Shown here piece by piece: positions 24,356-32,759 of a stretch of 64,000 nt of DNA; positions within the stretch are counted from its first letter, which is position 1; every line of letters starts with the position of its first letter. The position numbers and the translations under genes were made by a program. The stretch spans positions 62,001-126,000 of the forward strand of contig NZ_JADLQL010000006.1 in the NCBI RefSeq assembly GCF_015477805.1, given 5' to 3'. Below the pieces are notes generated by a model that did no database searches, had not been told where the DNA came from, and worked only from the letters and a program-made list of their open reading frames with translations. Source of the DNA: Nocardia flavorosea (GTDB lineage: Bacteria > Actinomycetota > Actinomycetes > Mycobacteriales > Mycobacteriaceae).

Positions 24356-25347
24356 CGGCTACCGATTTCCTCGTCACCACACCGCTGCCGGACCCGGGTA
24401 TGCGGCTGCTCGAGGCGGCCGGAACGGTGACGGTCGCAGAAAACGGTTTGTCCCACGGCGAATTGGTGGACGCGTGCACATCGGGTAACCACCGGGTGGT
24501 GGTGGCGCAGTTGCGCGACGAGTTCGACGCACCTCTGCTGAACCGCGCGAGAATCACCGGGATCAGTAATTTCGCGGTGGGCTACAACAATATCGACATC
24601 GCGGCGGCCACGTCGAACGCCATTGTCGTCGGCAACACCCCCGGGGTGCTCACCGATGCCACCGCGGATATCGCCGTATTGCTGATGCTGGCGGTCGCGC
24701 GCCGATGCGTCGAGGCCGATGCCTTCGTCCGGGCCGGGAAATTCCACGGCTGGCAGCCGCAGTTGCTCCTGGGCCACGATGTCAGCGGGAAGACACTGGG
24801 CCTGGCCGGTTTCGGCCGGATCGCCCGCGCCACTGCCCGGCGTGCCCTCGCCTTCGGAATGACGGTCGCGTTTTGTCCGCGGCCCCCGGGTGATCGCGAG
24901 GTGAGCGAGGCGGAACTGGGCGAATTCGCCGGCAAGGTACGCCATGTGTCCTGGCCCGAACTGGTCGCGACCAGTGACTATCTCTCGGTGCACGTACCGC
25001 TGAACGCGCAGACCCGCCACCTCGTCGATGCCGCCGTCCTGCACGCGATGAAACCCTCGGCGATCCTGATCAACACCGCGCGCGGGCCCATCGTGGACGA
25101 GCGGGCGCTGGTCGCGGCCCTGCGGGACGGGACCATCGCGGGCGCCGGACTCGATGTGTACGAGAACGAGCCGCGGCTGGCCCCGGGGCTCGCCGAACTC
25201 CCGAATACGGTGCTGTTACCGCATGTCGGCAGCGCCACCGTACCGGTACGCGCCGAAATGGCCCGCCGCTGTGCGGAGAATGCGATCGCGATGGCACGCC
25301 GCGAACTACCGCCCTATCCGGTCAACCCGGAGGCGCTTGCCCGCTGA
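24352..25347 (+). CDS. D-2-hydroxyacid dehydrogenase (glyoxylate/hydroxypyruvate reductase-like)
   Basis: A 331-residue protein from GTG 24352 overlapping the lyase stop. It has the D-isomer hydroxyacid dehydrogenase layout: NAD motif LGLAGFGRIARATARRAL, catalytic Arg in LINTARGPIVDE, Glu in LDVYENEPRL and His in LLPHVGSAT. VGYNNIDIAAA fits the glyoxylate/hydroxypyruvate reductase group. With the glycerate kinase at 32760 it could feed C2/C3 hydroxy acids into glycolysis, though they are not in one operon. Substrate not proven. Confidence 0.85.
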   Translation: MTATDFLVTTPLPDPGMRLLEAAGTVTVAENGLSHGELVDACTSGNHRVVVAQLRDEFDAPLLNRARITGISNFAVGYNNIDIAAATSNAIVVGNTPGVLTDATADIAVLLMLAVARRCVEADAFVRAGKFHGWQPQLLLGHDVSGKTLGLAGFGRIARATARRALAFGMTVAFCPRPPGDREVSEAELGEFAGKVRHVSWPELVATSDYLSVHVPLNAQTRHLVDAAVLHAMKPSAILINTARGPIVDERALVAALRDGTIAGAGLDVYENEPRLAPGLAELPNTVLLPHVGSATVPVRAEMARRCAENAIAMARRELPPYPVNPEALAR

Positions 25348-25367
25348 GAGCCGAACGGCTCTCAGCG
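25342..25367. terminator. Bidirectional terminator hairpin
   Basis: A perfect 12-bp inverted repeat (CGCTGAGAGCCG / CGGCTCTCAGCG) with a 2-nt AA centre begins inside the dehydrogenase stop codon and lies in the 31-bp gap between convergent genes. No clear T run follows, as is usual in high-GC actinobacteria. Confidence 0.8.
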
Positions 25368-25378
25368 CCCGGCCACGA

Positions 25379-26839
25379 TCAGACCTCGACCAGCTCGCCT
25401 TTCACCGATGCATCACCGGCCTCGTCCGGCGCGCTGGACCGGTTGGGCAGCAGGACGGCCGTCACGATCACGACCACCGCCAGAGCCGCCGATACGGCGA
25501 ACGCCCACTGCATCCCGCTCAGCTGCGCCGACACCGCGTCGACACCGGAATCTTCCAGGGATCCGGCCCGGGTTGCCATCACCGTGACCACGAGGGCGGT
25601 GCCCAGCGCGGCGGCGACCTGCTGCAAGGTGCCCAGCATCGAACTGCCGTGCGAATACAGGTCCTCGGGAAGGGCGCCCAAGGCCAGCGTGAACACCGGA
25701 GTGAAAGCCGCGGCGAGCCCGACCATGAGCACGACGTGCAGGGCGAGCAGCAACCAGTACGGTGTGTCGATACCGATCCGGGTGAAGCCCGCCAGCGCCA
25801 CGGTGATCGCGATCGATCCCGGGATCACCAGTACGCGACCTCCGAAACGGTCGAACAGCCGGCCGATCACCGGCCCCAGCAGACCCATCGCCAGCCCGCC
25901 CGGCATCACCAGCAGACCGGTGAGCAGCGGCGAGAGTTCGCGCAGATTCTGCAGGTAGAGCGGCAGCAGCATCATCGAACCGAGCATGGCGAGGAACGCC
26001 ACCGCCATGAGCACCAGCCCCTTGGCGTAGGTCGCCGAGCGCAGCACCCGCAGATCCAGCAGCGGGGTCCCGGTGCGCTGCAACCACAGCTGACGCGCCA
26101 CGAAGAGGCCGATGAGGGCGATCCCGGCCACGGTGATCAGCGCGGGAGTCGCGATACTGCCCGCCTCGAACTGGCTGAGCCCGTAGACCAAGCCGCCGAA
26201 GCCGAGGGCCGCGAACACCACACTGAGCCAGTCGATCGCGCCGGACTCCGGTTCACCGACGTTCTCCAGGCTGCGCAGGCCGAACCAGGTCACCACCCCC
26301 GCGATCGGGAGTACCAGTACGAACAACCACCGCCACGAGGCGATCTGCAACACCAGACCGGAGATCACCGGGCCCATGGCCGGCGCCACCGAGATCGCGA
26401 GTGTCACATTGCCCATCACCCGGCCCCGGTCGTGTTCGGGCACCACCGTCATCAGGGTGGTCATCAGCAGCGGCATCATCACCGCGGTCCCACCCGCCTG
26501 CACGATCCGGCCGGCCAGCAGCACTCCGAACGAAGGCGCCAGCGCGGACAGGATCGTGCCGGCGAGAAAGACCCCCATGGCGATCGCGTACGCCCGCCGG
26601 GTGGTGACCCGCTGCAGGAACCAGCCGGTCACCGGGATCACGGCGGCCATGGTGAGCATGAAGGCGGTGGACACCCACTGCGCGGCCCGTTCGGTCACCT
26701 CGAGGTCGTGCATCAGCCGCGGAATCGCGTTGATCATGATGGTCTCGTTCAGGATCACCACGAACGTCGCGATCACCAGTAATCGGATCACTGCCGGGGT
26801 GCCCCCGCCGGCCCCGCGGACAGAAACTCGTGCGGGCAT
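25379..26839 (-). CDS. DHA2-type MFS multidrug exporter (EmrB/QacA-like)
   Basis: A 486-residue transporter with about 14 membrane helices, starting at ATG 26839 with GGAGG. LNETIMINAIPRLMHDL and AMGPVISGLVLQIASWRWLF are the motif D1/C regions of DHA2 antiporters; the length matches the family. It would export drugs or toxic metabolites in exchange for protons. It converges with the hydroxyacid dehydrogenase. The 234-bp upstream region contains an AT-rich promoter-like patch around 26981-27000 but no clear operator. Confidence 0.9.
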   Translation of the reverse strand: MPARVSVRGAGGGTPAVIRLLVIATFVVILNETIMINAIPRLMHDLEVTERAAQWVSTAFMLTMAAVIPVTGWFLQRVTTRRAYAIAMGVFLAGTILSALAPSFGVLLAGRIVQAGGTAVMMPLLMTTLMTVVPEHDRGRVMGNVTLAISVAPAMGPVISGLVLQIASWRWLFVLVLPIAGVVTWFGLRSLENVGEPESGAIDWLSVVFAALGFGGLVYGLSQFEAGSIATPALITVAGIALIGLFVARQLWLQRTGTPLLDLRVLRSATYAKGLVLMAVAFLAMLGSMMLLPLYLQNLRELSPLLTGLLVMPGGLAMGLLGPVIGRLFDRFGGRVLVIPGSIAITVALAGFTRIGIDTPYWLLLALHVVLMVGLAAAFTPVFTLALGALPEDLYSHGSSMLGTLQQVAAALGTALVVTVMATRAGSLEDSGVDAVSAQLSGMQWAFAVSAALAVVVIVTAVLLPNRSSAPDEAGDASVKGELVEV

Positions 26840-27073
26840 GGGCTACCTCCGGGATCGCGTAGATGATGGTGCGGACCGGGCGGATCCTCGACGACCACGC
26901 CGGCCATGAGATCAGACGAACACAGCTCGCCACTCTCATCGGTGACGGACCAGTGTTTCTTACAGCTACGCCCGGGATCAATCGATTTTCATACCCCCGT
27001 ATTCCCGGGCACCGCCATGATCACAGCGTTCGGCAGCGTCGCCGCAACCATCCGACGCCCGCTGTGAGAGAGG

Positions 27074-28540
27074 TCACGCGGATCGACGGGTACCGGCGGC
27101 CGACCTGGGCTGCCCACCCGCCCCGTGTAGGGCGCGAGCGGCGAATACCGCCTGAGCCGCGAGCCCGGCGATACCGGTGGTGATGAACGACCCCCCGCCG
27201 TGCAGGTCGCCTACGATATGGACGCACGGATCGGCCGGGACGATGCCGCCCTCCGGATGGCGAGCGGCCAGGCCGGCGGTCGCCAGGGCGTCGACGAGGG
27301 AACGTGCCCCGGCGGGTATCGCTTGCGGGGGCGGATTCACCGCGTTGACCACGATATCGGCGGTGTGATCGCCCGCGCCGTGTTCGATTCGGAATCGACC
27401 GGCCACCGACTCGACAGCACGCACGCCCCGGAGCAGTTCGAGCCGGCCGGTGTCCAGCATTTCCAGGACCGTTACGGCATTGACCGGGATCATCGGCGAA
27501 GCGATCGCGGTGGCAGTACGGAAATGCTGCCGCAACCGGGCCCGGTCGTCGTCCGGGAGCAGCGGCCACACGGAGGGTCCGAGTCGATGCACCGATTCCT
27601 GCAGAACCCGCCGGCCGATCCGGGGATCGTCGATCGCCTCCAACTGGCTCCGCAGCCGGGTCACCGGGTGGTCGGAGTTCAGGAATTCCGCGGCGAGATC
27701 GTCGAAACTCTCGCCGGTATCGGCGAGTTCCGCCTCCATCAGATCCGCGAGATCGGCCAGCGTGACCGAACCCTGTTCCCGGTACAGGGCGGAGATCCGC
27801 TCGCCGGTCAGCTGGGTGGGTGTCCGCGGGATGGGGCGCTGCCAGACGTGCGGGAGGGTTCCGGTGCGCGACAGCAGCGTGACCGGGCCGGTATGGCCGC
27901 GGGCGGCCAGTGATACCGCGATATCGACAGCGGTGAGCCCACTCCCGAGCACCGAAACAGTGCTGTCGACCGGGATCCGGCCCAGAGTGCGAGCCAGCGG
28001 GTACGGATCGTGGATATAGCCCGGCCGGTCGGCCAGGTTGTACAGGTCGGGGGGTGTCCCGCCGCCTACGCACAGCGCCAGCCGGCTCACCCGATGCTCC
28101 TGCCCCGCGTCCGTGCGCAGGACGATCATCCCCTCATGACGGGTGGCACCGGTGATCCGGGCCCGCACCACACGGGTTTCCCAGCCTCGGCCGCGCAGCG
28201 CCGCCAGCGCAGCCTCCGCCGACTCCACCAGGTATTCGCCGTACAGTGCCCGCGGGACCAGTGGCTGTCCCAGCCGGGTATCAAGATATTGCGCGCCTCG
28301 CTCGCCCAGCCATCCGCTGTAGTGGCCGAAATCGGCACCGCGGATGGACATCAGTTGTGGAATCGCGTTCACCAGCACCGAGTCGAGATCCGGTGCATAG
28401 GGACGGCCGCGCCATAACCACGGTGACGGCTCGAACACGGTGAGCGGACCGGGACGAGCCCCGGCCTCGTCCGCCGATACGGCCAAGGCGTCCAATAGGG
28501 CGACCGCCGCCGGACCGCCGCCGATTATCGCGATTTTCAT
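27074..28540 (-). CDS. FAD/NAD(P)-binding protein (NAD_binding_9 type)
   Basis: A 488-residue protein from ATG 28540; upstream sequence in the same frame is not coding. GGGPAAVALLDAL is the dinucleotide-binding motif, followed by TVFEPSPWLWRGRPYAPDLD and SVLVNAIPQLMSIR, typical of the NAD_binding_9 family. A second Rossmann motif appears as SVLGSGLTAVDIAVSLAARG. Such proteins are flavin-dependent oxidoreductases of mostly unknown substrate; some act in siderophore or amine oxidation. It diverges from a LuxR gene, with a symmetric operator between them. Confidence 0.8.
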   Translation of the reverse strand: MKIAIIGGGPAAVALLDALAVSADEAGARPGPLTVFEPSPWLWRGRPYAPDLDSVLVNAIPQLMSIRGADFGHYSGWLGERGAQYLDTRLGQPLVPRALYGEYLVESAEAALAALRGRGWETRVVRARITGATRHEGMIVLRTDAGQEHRVSRLALCVGGGTPPDLYNLADRPGYIHDPYPLARTLGRIPVDSTVSVLGSGLTAVDIAVSLAARGHTGPVTLLSRTGTLPHVWQRPIPRTPTQLTGERISALYREQGSVTLADLADLMEAELADTGESFDDLAAEFLNSDHPVTRLRSQLEAIDDPRIGRRVLQESVHRLGPSVWPLLPDDDRARLRQHFRTATAIASPMIPVNAVTVLEMLDTGRLELLRGVRAVESVAGRFRIEHGAGDHTADIVVNAVNPPPQAIPAGARSLVDALATAGLAARHPEGGIVPADPCVHIVGDLHGGGSFITTGIAGLAAQAVFAARALHGAGGQPRSAAGTRRSA

Positions 28541-28626
28541 GATGTCCTCTCGATCGACTGCCTTCGACCTTTGCCGGGGCGGCGGCCCGGAACCATCCCG
28601 CGCGCACAGGGTGAGCGCGGGACCCG

Positions 28627-28644
28627 CCCCCCTCGAACGGGGGG
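28627..28644. promoter_or_regulatory. Symmetric operator CCCCCC-N6-GGGGGG
   Basis: A perfect 6+6 inverted repeat in the 153-bp divergent region between the FAD protein and the LuxR regulator, 50 bp before the LuxR start. Its C-tract/G-tract symmetry and location suggest a site for the LuxR protein, but binding is not known. Confidence 0.45.
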
Positions 28645-28693
28645 TTGGCGGCCGGCCGCCGACCCGGCAGGCTGGACCGCGGAGGAGCACCGA

Positions 28694-29857
28694 ATGAATC
28701 AGTTGTCCGAACCCGTCCTGACCGCCGCCGGCCGAGCCGTCGACAGCATGGATTTCTTCGGCCGGGTCTCGGCGGGAATCCGCAGGCTCGTGCCGTTCGA
28801 TTCGGCAGTCTGGACAGCGGCCGATCCGGAAACGGGACTCATCACCGCGCCGATGCTGGTGGAGAATCTCGGGTCGGGTGAGAGCTGCGCCGCCTACTGG
28901 GAGAGCGAACTGCTCGAGGAGAACGTAGTGCCCTTCCGTGATCTGGCGCGTGCCGCCGTCCCCGCGGCCGGGCTGCGCGCGGCGACCGGTGATCTGCCGG
29001 CGCGTAGCGCGCGTTTCCGTCGGCTGTTCGCCGGGCAGGGCATACATGACGAACTGCGGGTGGCGCTGCGCATCGGCGACCGGCCATGGGGACTGGTGAG
29101 CCTGTTCCGCGGCGCCGGCGACTTCACCGCGACGGAAGTGGCGCTGCTCGCCGATCTCGCCCAGCCGCTGGCGGCGCGGTTGCGCGGTTTCGCCCGGCCG
29201 GTCCCGTCGGCGACGCATACCGAGGCACCCGCACCCGGCCTGATCCTGTTCGACGAGACGGGCACGGCCGTCTCGGCCAACGCCGAAGCCAGGCAGCACC
29301 TCGCGCTGTTGCCGCCCGGGCCGGCGGTTCCGACCGCTCTCGGGCCGAAACTCCCGATCTGGTTGCTGAGCACGGTACTCCAGGCCCGGGCCCGCGCGGC
29401 CGGACTCGATCACGGCAGCGCCCGGTTGCGTATCCGGAATACGCAGGGCCGCTGGTTGTGCTGCCACGCTTCGGATCTCACCGATACGGGAGGTGGCCCC
29501 GGCCCGGTCGCGCTGATCATCGAACCGGCGACACCGGCCGACCTCGCGGTGCTGATCGCCGAAGCGCACGGTCTCACGTCCCGGGAACTCCAGGTCACCC
29601 AGCTCATCGCGCGGGGCCTGAACACCAGTGAGATCGCGGGCACGCTGTTCCTGTCGCCGCATACTGTGCGCGATCACATCAAGTCGGTCTTCGCGAAGGT
29701 CGAGGTGGGCAGCCGGGGAGAATTGGTCGCTCGCTTGTTCACCGAGCACTACTGGCCCGCCCTACCGGATCCGGTCCGCATCTCCCAGCCCGGGAACCTA
29801 CCCGCGCATATCCGCGCAACCGAAGATATCGAGCCCCCGGTCACCCATCTATTGTAG
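28694..29857 (+). CDS. LuxR-family transcriptional regulator with GAF-like sensor region
   Basis: A 387-residue regulator from ATG 28694 with GGAGGAGCACCGA as ribosome site. The C-terminal LuxR HTH is HGLTSRELQVTQLIARGLNT then SEIAGTLFLSPHTVRDHIKS. The N-terminal 300 residues resemble a GAF/PAS-like sensor without a phosphoacceptor receiver motif, so it probably binds a ligand rather than being phosphorylated. It diverges from the FAD protein and may control it. A GntR-like palindrome begins directly after its stop codon. Confidence 0.85.
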   Translation: MNQLSEPVLTAAGRAVDSMDFFGRVSAGIRRLVPFDSAVWTAADPETGLITAPMLVENLGSGESCAAYWESELLEENVVPFRDLARAAVPAAGLRAATGDLPARSARFRRLFAGQGIHDELRVALRIGDRPWGLVSLFRGAGDFTATEVALLADLAQPLAARLRGFARPVPSATHTEAPAPGLILFDETGTAVSANAEARQHLALLPPGPAVPTALGPKLPIWLLSTVLQARARAAGLDHGSARLRIRNTQGRWLCCHASDLTDTGGGPGPVALIIEPATPADLAVLIAEAHGLTSRELQVTQLIARGLNTSEIAGTLFLSPHTVRDHIKSVFAKVEVGSRGELVARLFTEHYWPALPDPVRISQPGNLPAHIRATEDIEPPVTHLL

Positions 29858-29871
29858 GATTGTCGACAATC
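29858..29871. promoter_or_regulatory. GntR/FCD-type operator palindrome
   Basis: GATTGTCGACAATC is a perfect 14-bp palindrome with the TTGT..ACAA core common to GntR/FadR-type regulators. It lies 1 bp after the luxR stop and 42 bp before the semialdehyde dehydrogenase start, in the right place to control that operon. No GntR gene is present in the window. Confidence 0.6.
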
Positions 29872-29912
29872 TAGCTCCGGGCTTCCGGGGCCAACAGGGA
29901 GGAACCGACGCC

Positions 29913-31385
29913 GTGCTCACCGAAGACACTCGCACCGCCGCCGAACACGCCGCCATCGATTCCGTGCCAAAAGGCCTTTTCATCGGGGGGCAGTGGCGTA
30001 CGGCCGCGGCGACCATGCCGGTGTTCGATCCCGCCACCGGCGCGCAACTGTGCGCGGTCGCCGACGCCACTGCGCAAGACGGTACGGCAGCACTGGACGC
30101 GGCGGCGGCCGCGCAGGCCGCCTGGGCCCGGACTCCCGCCCGGGAACGCAGCGAAATCCTCATGCGCGCCCACCGCCTGCTGCTCGACGACGCCGACCGC
30201 CTCGCCCTCGTCGCCACCCTCGAAATGGGCAAACCACTCGCCGAGGCCCGCGGGGAAATCGCCTATGCCGCCGAGTTCTTCCGCTGGTTCGCCGAGGAAG
30301 CCGTCCGCCTCGACGGCGGATACCTGCCCGCGCCCGGCGGCGGTTCCCGGTTCCTCGTCACCAAACAACCCGTCGGCCCCAGCCTGCTCATCACCCCGTG
30401 GAACTTCCCGATGGCGATGGGGGCCCGCAAAATCGGCCCGGCGCTCGCGGCGGGCTGCACCTGTGTGGTCAAACCCGCCGAGCAGACGCCCCTGTGCACG
30501 CTGGCGCTGGCCGAGATCCTGCGGACCGCGGGCGTACCGTCGGGGGTCGTGAACGTTGTCACCACATCGGATCCCGGCCGGCTGATGGGCCCGCTGATCA
30601 GCGACCCCCGTTCACGCAAGCTCTCCTTCACCGGTTCGACAGCGGTCGGCAAACTGCTGCTCGAACAGTGCGCGCGCACGGTCATGCGCACTTCGATGGA
30701 ACTGGGCGGCAACGCACCGTTCCTGGTATTCGACGACGCGGATCTGGACGCGGCCGTCGACGGAGCCCTCGCCGCGAAGATGCGCAATATAGGCCAGGCC
30801 TGTACAGCGGCCAACCGGTTCTTCGTCCAGCGCCATATCGCCACCGATTTCGCCGAACGCCTCACTGCGCGGATGGCCGAACTGCCCTTGGGGCCCGGAA
30901 CCGAGCCGGGCGTCGTGGTAGGGCCCCTGATCGATACCGACGCCGTCGCCAAGGTGACCGAACTCGTCGCCGACGCCCGCGCGCGCGGCGCCCGGGTGCT
31001 GCTGGGCGGTGAGCCCGTGGACGGTCCCGGAAACTTCTACCCGGCCACCGTGCTCACCGACGTACCCGATGACGCGCTCATCTGCCACACCGAAGTCTTC
31101 GGACCCGTGGCCTGCCTCACCACCTTCGATACCGAGGACGAGGCGCTGGACCGGGCCAACGACACCCCCTACGGTCTAGTGGGTTACGTCTACACCGAGA
31201 ACCTGCGGCGCGGGCTGCGGGTCTCGGAAGCGCTGGACACCGGAATGGTCGGATTGAATCAGGGTGTGGTGTCCAATCCCGCCGCGCCGTTCGGCGGGGT
31301 GAAAGAATCCGGGCTCGGCCGCGAAGGCGGCCTGGTCGGTATCGACGAATTCCTCGAGATCAAATACATCGGAGTGCCACTGTGA
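29913..31385 (+). CDS. NAD(P)-dependent aldehyde dehydrogenase (succinate-semialdehyde dehydrogenase-like)
   Basis: A 490-residue ALDH from GTG 29913 with AGGGAGGA. The catalytic Cys is in GQACTAANR and the general-base Glu in MELGGNAPFLVFDDADLD; the NAD-binding SFTGSTAVGK is intact. FIGGQWR and WNFPMAMGARKIGPALAAGC match the SSADH branch. It would oxidise a short dicarboxylic semialdehyde to the acid. Its stop overlaps the GTG of the tartrate/malate-type dehydrogenase. Possible substrates are succinate, tartronate or malonate semialdehyde. Confidence 0.85.
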   Translation: MLTEDTRTAAEHAAIDSVPKGLFIGGQWRTAAATMPVFDPATGAQLCAVADATAQDGTAALDAAAAAQAAWARTPARERSEILMRAHRLLLDDADRLALVATLEMGKPLAEARGEIAYAAEFFRWFAEEAVRLDGGYLPAPGGGSRFLVTKQPVGPSLLITPWNFPMAMGARKIGPALAAGCTCVVKPAEQTPLCTLALAEILRTAGVPSGVVNVVTTSDPGRLMGPLISDPRSRKLSFTGSTAVGKLLLEQCARTVMRTSMELGGNAPFLVFDDADLDAAVDGALAAKMRNIGQACTAANRFFVQRHIATDFAERLTARMAELPLGPGTEPGVVVGPLIDTDAVAKVTELVADARARGARVLLGGEPVDGPGNFYPATVLTDVPDDALICHTEVFGPVACLTTFDTEDEALDRANDTPYGLVGYVYTENLRRGLRVSEALDTGMVGLNQGVVSNPAAPFGGVKESGLGREGGLVGIDEFLEIKYIGVPL

Positions 31386-32446
31386 GTTCCTATCGGATCG
31401 CGACCATCCCCGGCGACGGTATCGGCGTCGACGTCACGGCCGAGGCAGTGAAGGTCATCGACCGGGTCCTGCCCGGAATCGAATGGACCGAATTCGATTG
31501 GTCCTGCGAAAACTACCTGCGCACGGGCGCGATGATGCCGGCGAACGGCCCGGAGCAGCTCGCGGGTTACGATGCGATCCTGCTGGGCGCGGTCGGCTTT
31601 CCCGGAGTTCCCGACCATATCTCCCTGTGGGGGTTGCTGATTCCGCTGCGACGGGCGTTCGGGCAGTTCGTGAACCTCCGCCCGGTCCGGCTGCTCCCCG
31701 GCACGACCTCGGCCCTGCGCGACCGTGACGCCGGAGATCTCGATCTGCTCATCGTGCGCGAGAACTCCGAAGGCGAATACTCCGAGATCGGTGGCCGCCA
31801 CAACCCGGGCCGGCCCGACGAATTCGTCCTGCAGGAATCGGTGTTCACCCGCGTGGGCTGCGAACGGATCATCCGCTACGCCTTCGAACGAGCGAGCGAG
31901 CGCACGGGCCGGCTGTGCTCGGCCACCAAATCGAACGGCCTGATCCATTCCATGCCGTACTGGGACGAGATCTTCGACCGGATCGCCGCCGATTACCCCG
32001 GGGTGCAGACCCGGCAGATGCATGTCGACGCGCTCGCCGCCGAGATCGTGCTGCACCCCGACCGGCTGGATGTGATCGTCGGCTCCAACCTGTTCGGTGA
32101 CATCCTCTCGGATCTGGCCGCCGCCGTCACCGGCGGACTGGGCCTGGCGCCGTCCGGCAACATCAACCCTGGACGCGACGCTCCCTCCATGTTCGAAGCG
32201 GTGCACGGGAGTGCGCCGGATATCGCCGGGCAGGGCATCGCCAACCCGGTCGCCCAGATACTGGCGGCCGCCATGCTGCTCGACCACCTCGGCGAGCACA
32301 CCGCGGCCGCCGCCGTGGACCGGGCCGTGACCGATGTCCTCGGCACCGGTGGTCCCCGCACACCCGATCTCGGCGGCACCGCCACCACGACAGAGGTCGG
32401 CACCGCGATCGCCGACCGCGCCTCGGCCCTGCTCCCGGCCGGCTGA
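31382..32446 (+). CDS. Tartrate dehydrogenase / D-malate dehydrogenase family (IMDH-like)
   Basis: A 354-residue beta-decarboxylating dehydrogenase of the isocitrate/isopropylmalate family. IPGDGIGVDVTAEAVKVIDR at the N-terminus, NLRPVRLLPGT, VRENSEGEYSEIGGR and SNLFGDILSDLAAAVTGGLG are the family motifs; GVPDHISLWGLLIPLRR, where the 3-isopropylmalate enzymes differ, fits tartrate/D-malate dehydrogenases. It would decarboxylate D-malate to pyruvate or tartrate to glycerate. The start GTG overlaps the ALDH stop by 4 bp. A hairpin follows at 32479-32498. Confidence 0.85.
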   Translation: MSSYRIATIPGDGIGVDVTAEAVKVIDRVLPGIEWTEFDWSCENYLRTGAMMPANGPEQLAGYDAILLGAVGFPGVPDHISLWGLLIPLRRAFGQFVNLRPVRLLPGTTSALRDRDAGDLDLLIVRENSEGEYSEIGGRHNPGRPDEFVLQESVFTRVGCERIIRYAFERASERTGRLCSATKSNGLIHSMPYWDEIFDRIAADYPGVQTRQMHVDALAAEIVLHPDRLDVIVGSNLFGDILSDLAAAVTGGLGLAPSGNINPGRDAPSMFEAVHGSAPDIAGQGIANPVAQILAAAMLLDHLGEHTAAAAVDRAVTDVLGTGGPRTPDLGGTATTTEVGTAIADRASALLPAG

Positions 32447-32759
32447 CAACCGCTCGGCGCTCAGGACGAGCTGCGAACCGCTACCGCGTTCGGTAGCGTT
32501 CGACGGCGACGAGGCCGGCCTGTCCGGCGACGTTCTCGGTCGCCGCGCGGATCGAGACAGCCCGTGGTGAGTCCGGAACCGATACGCCAAGGGCGACCCA
32601 GTGGCCCGATAGGGTTGCAGCCATGAATTTCTCAGGCCGTCGAGTCGTCGGTGATTCGCGGATATCCGCCGGCGGATTGTCCGGCCGGGCCGCGGGGACC
32701 GCGGCCGGCGCCGCCCGGTTCCGCCCTGCCACGTTCGGGTGTAGCGGAGCGGCGCTGTC
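32447..32759. other. 313-bp intergenic region with a hairpin
   Basis: Contains the terminator-like hairpin 32479-32498 and an ATG-initiated open frame from 32624 of about 45 codons that runs into the next gene without a ribosome site. No gene is supported. Confidence 0.6.
32479..32498 (+). terminator. Terminator-like hairpin after the tartrate/malate dehydrogenase
   Basis: CGCTACCG-CGTT-CGGTAGCG, perfect 8-bp arms with a 4-nt loop, 33 bp after the stop. No poly-T tract. Confidence 0.6.

Noticed and set aside
25154..26782. 542-residue open frame on the plus strand opposite the DHA2 exporter
   Set aside because: It is the antisense shadow of a clear MFS gene; its product is a Gln/His/Arg-rich sequence with no family resemblance, an artefact of GC-rich third positions.
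28541..29749. Upstream extension of the FAD-protein frame to 891 residues
   Set aside because: The extra 400 residues run antisense to the LuxR gene, and a proper ATG with ribosome site exists at 28540.
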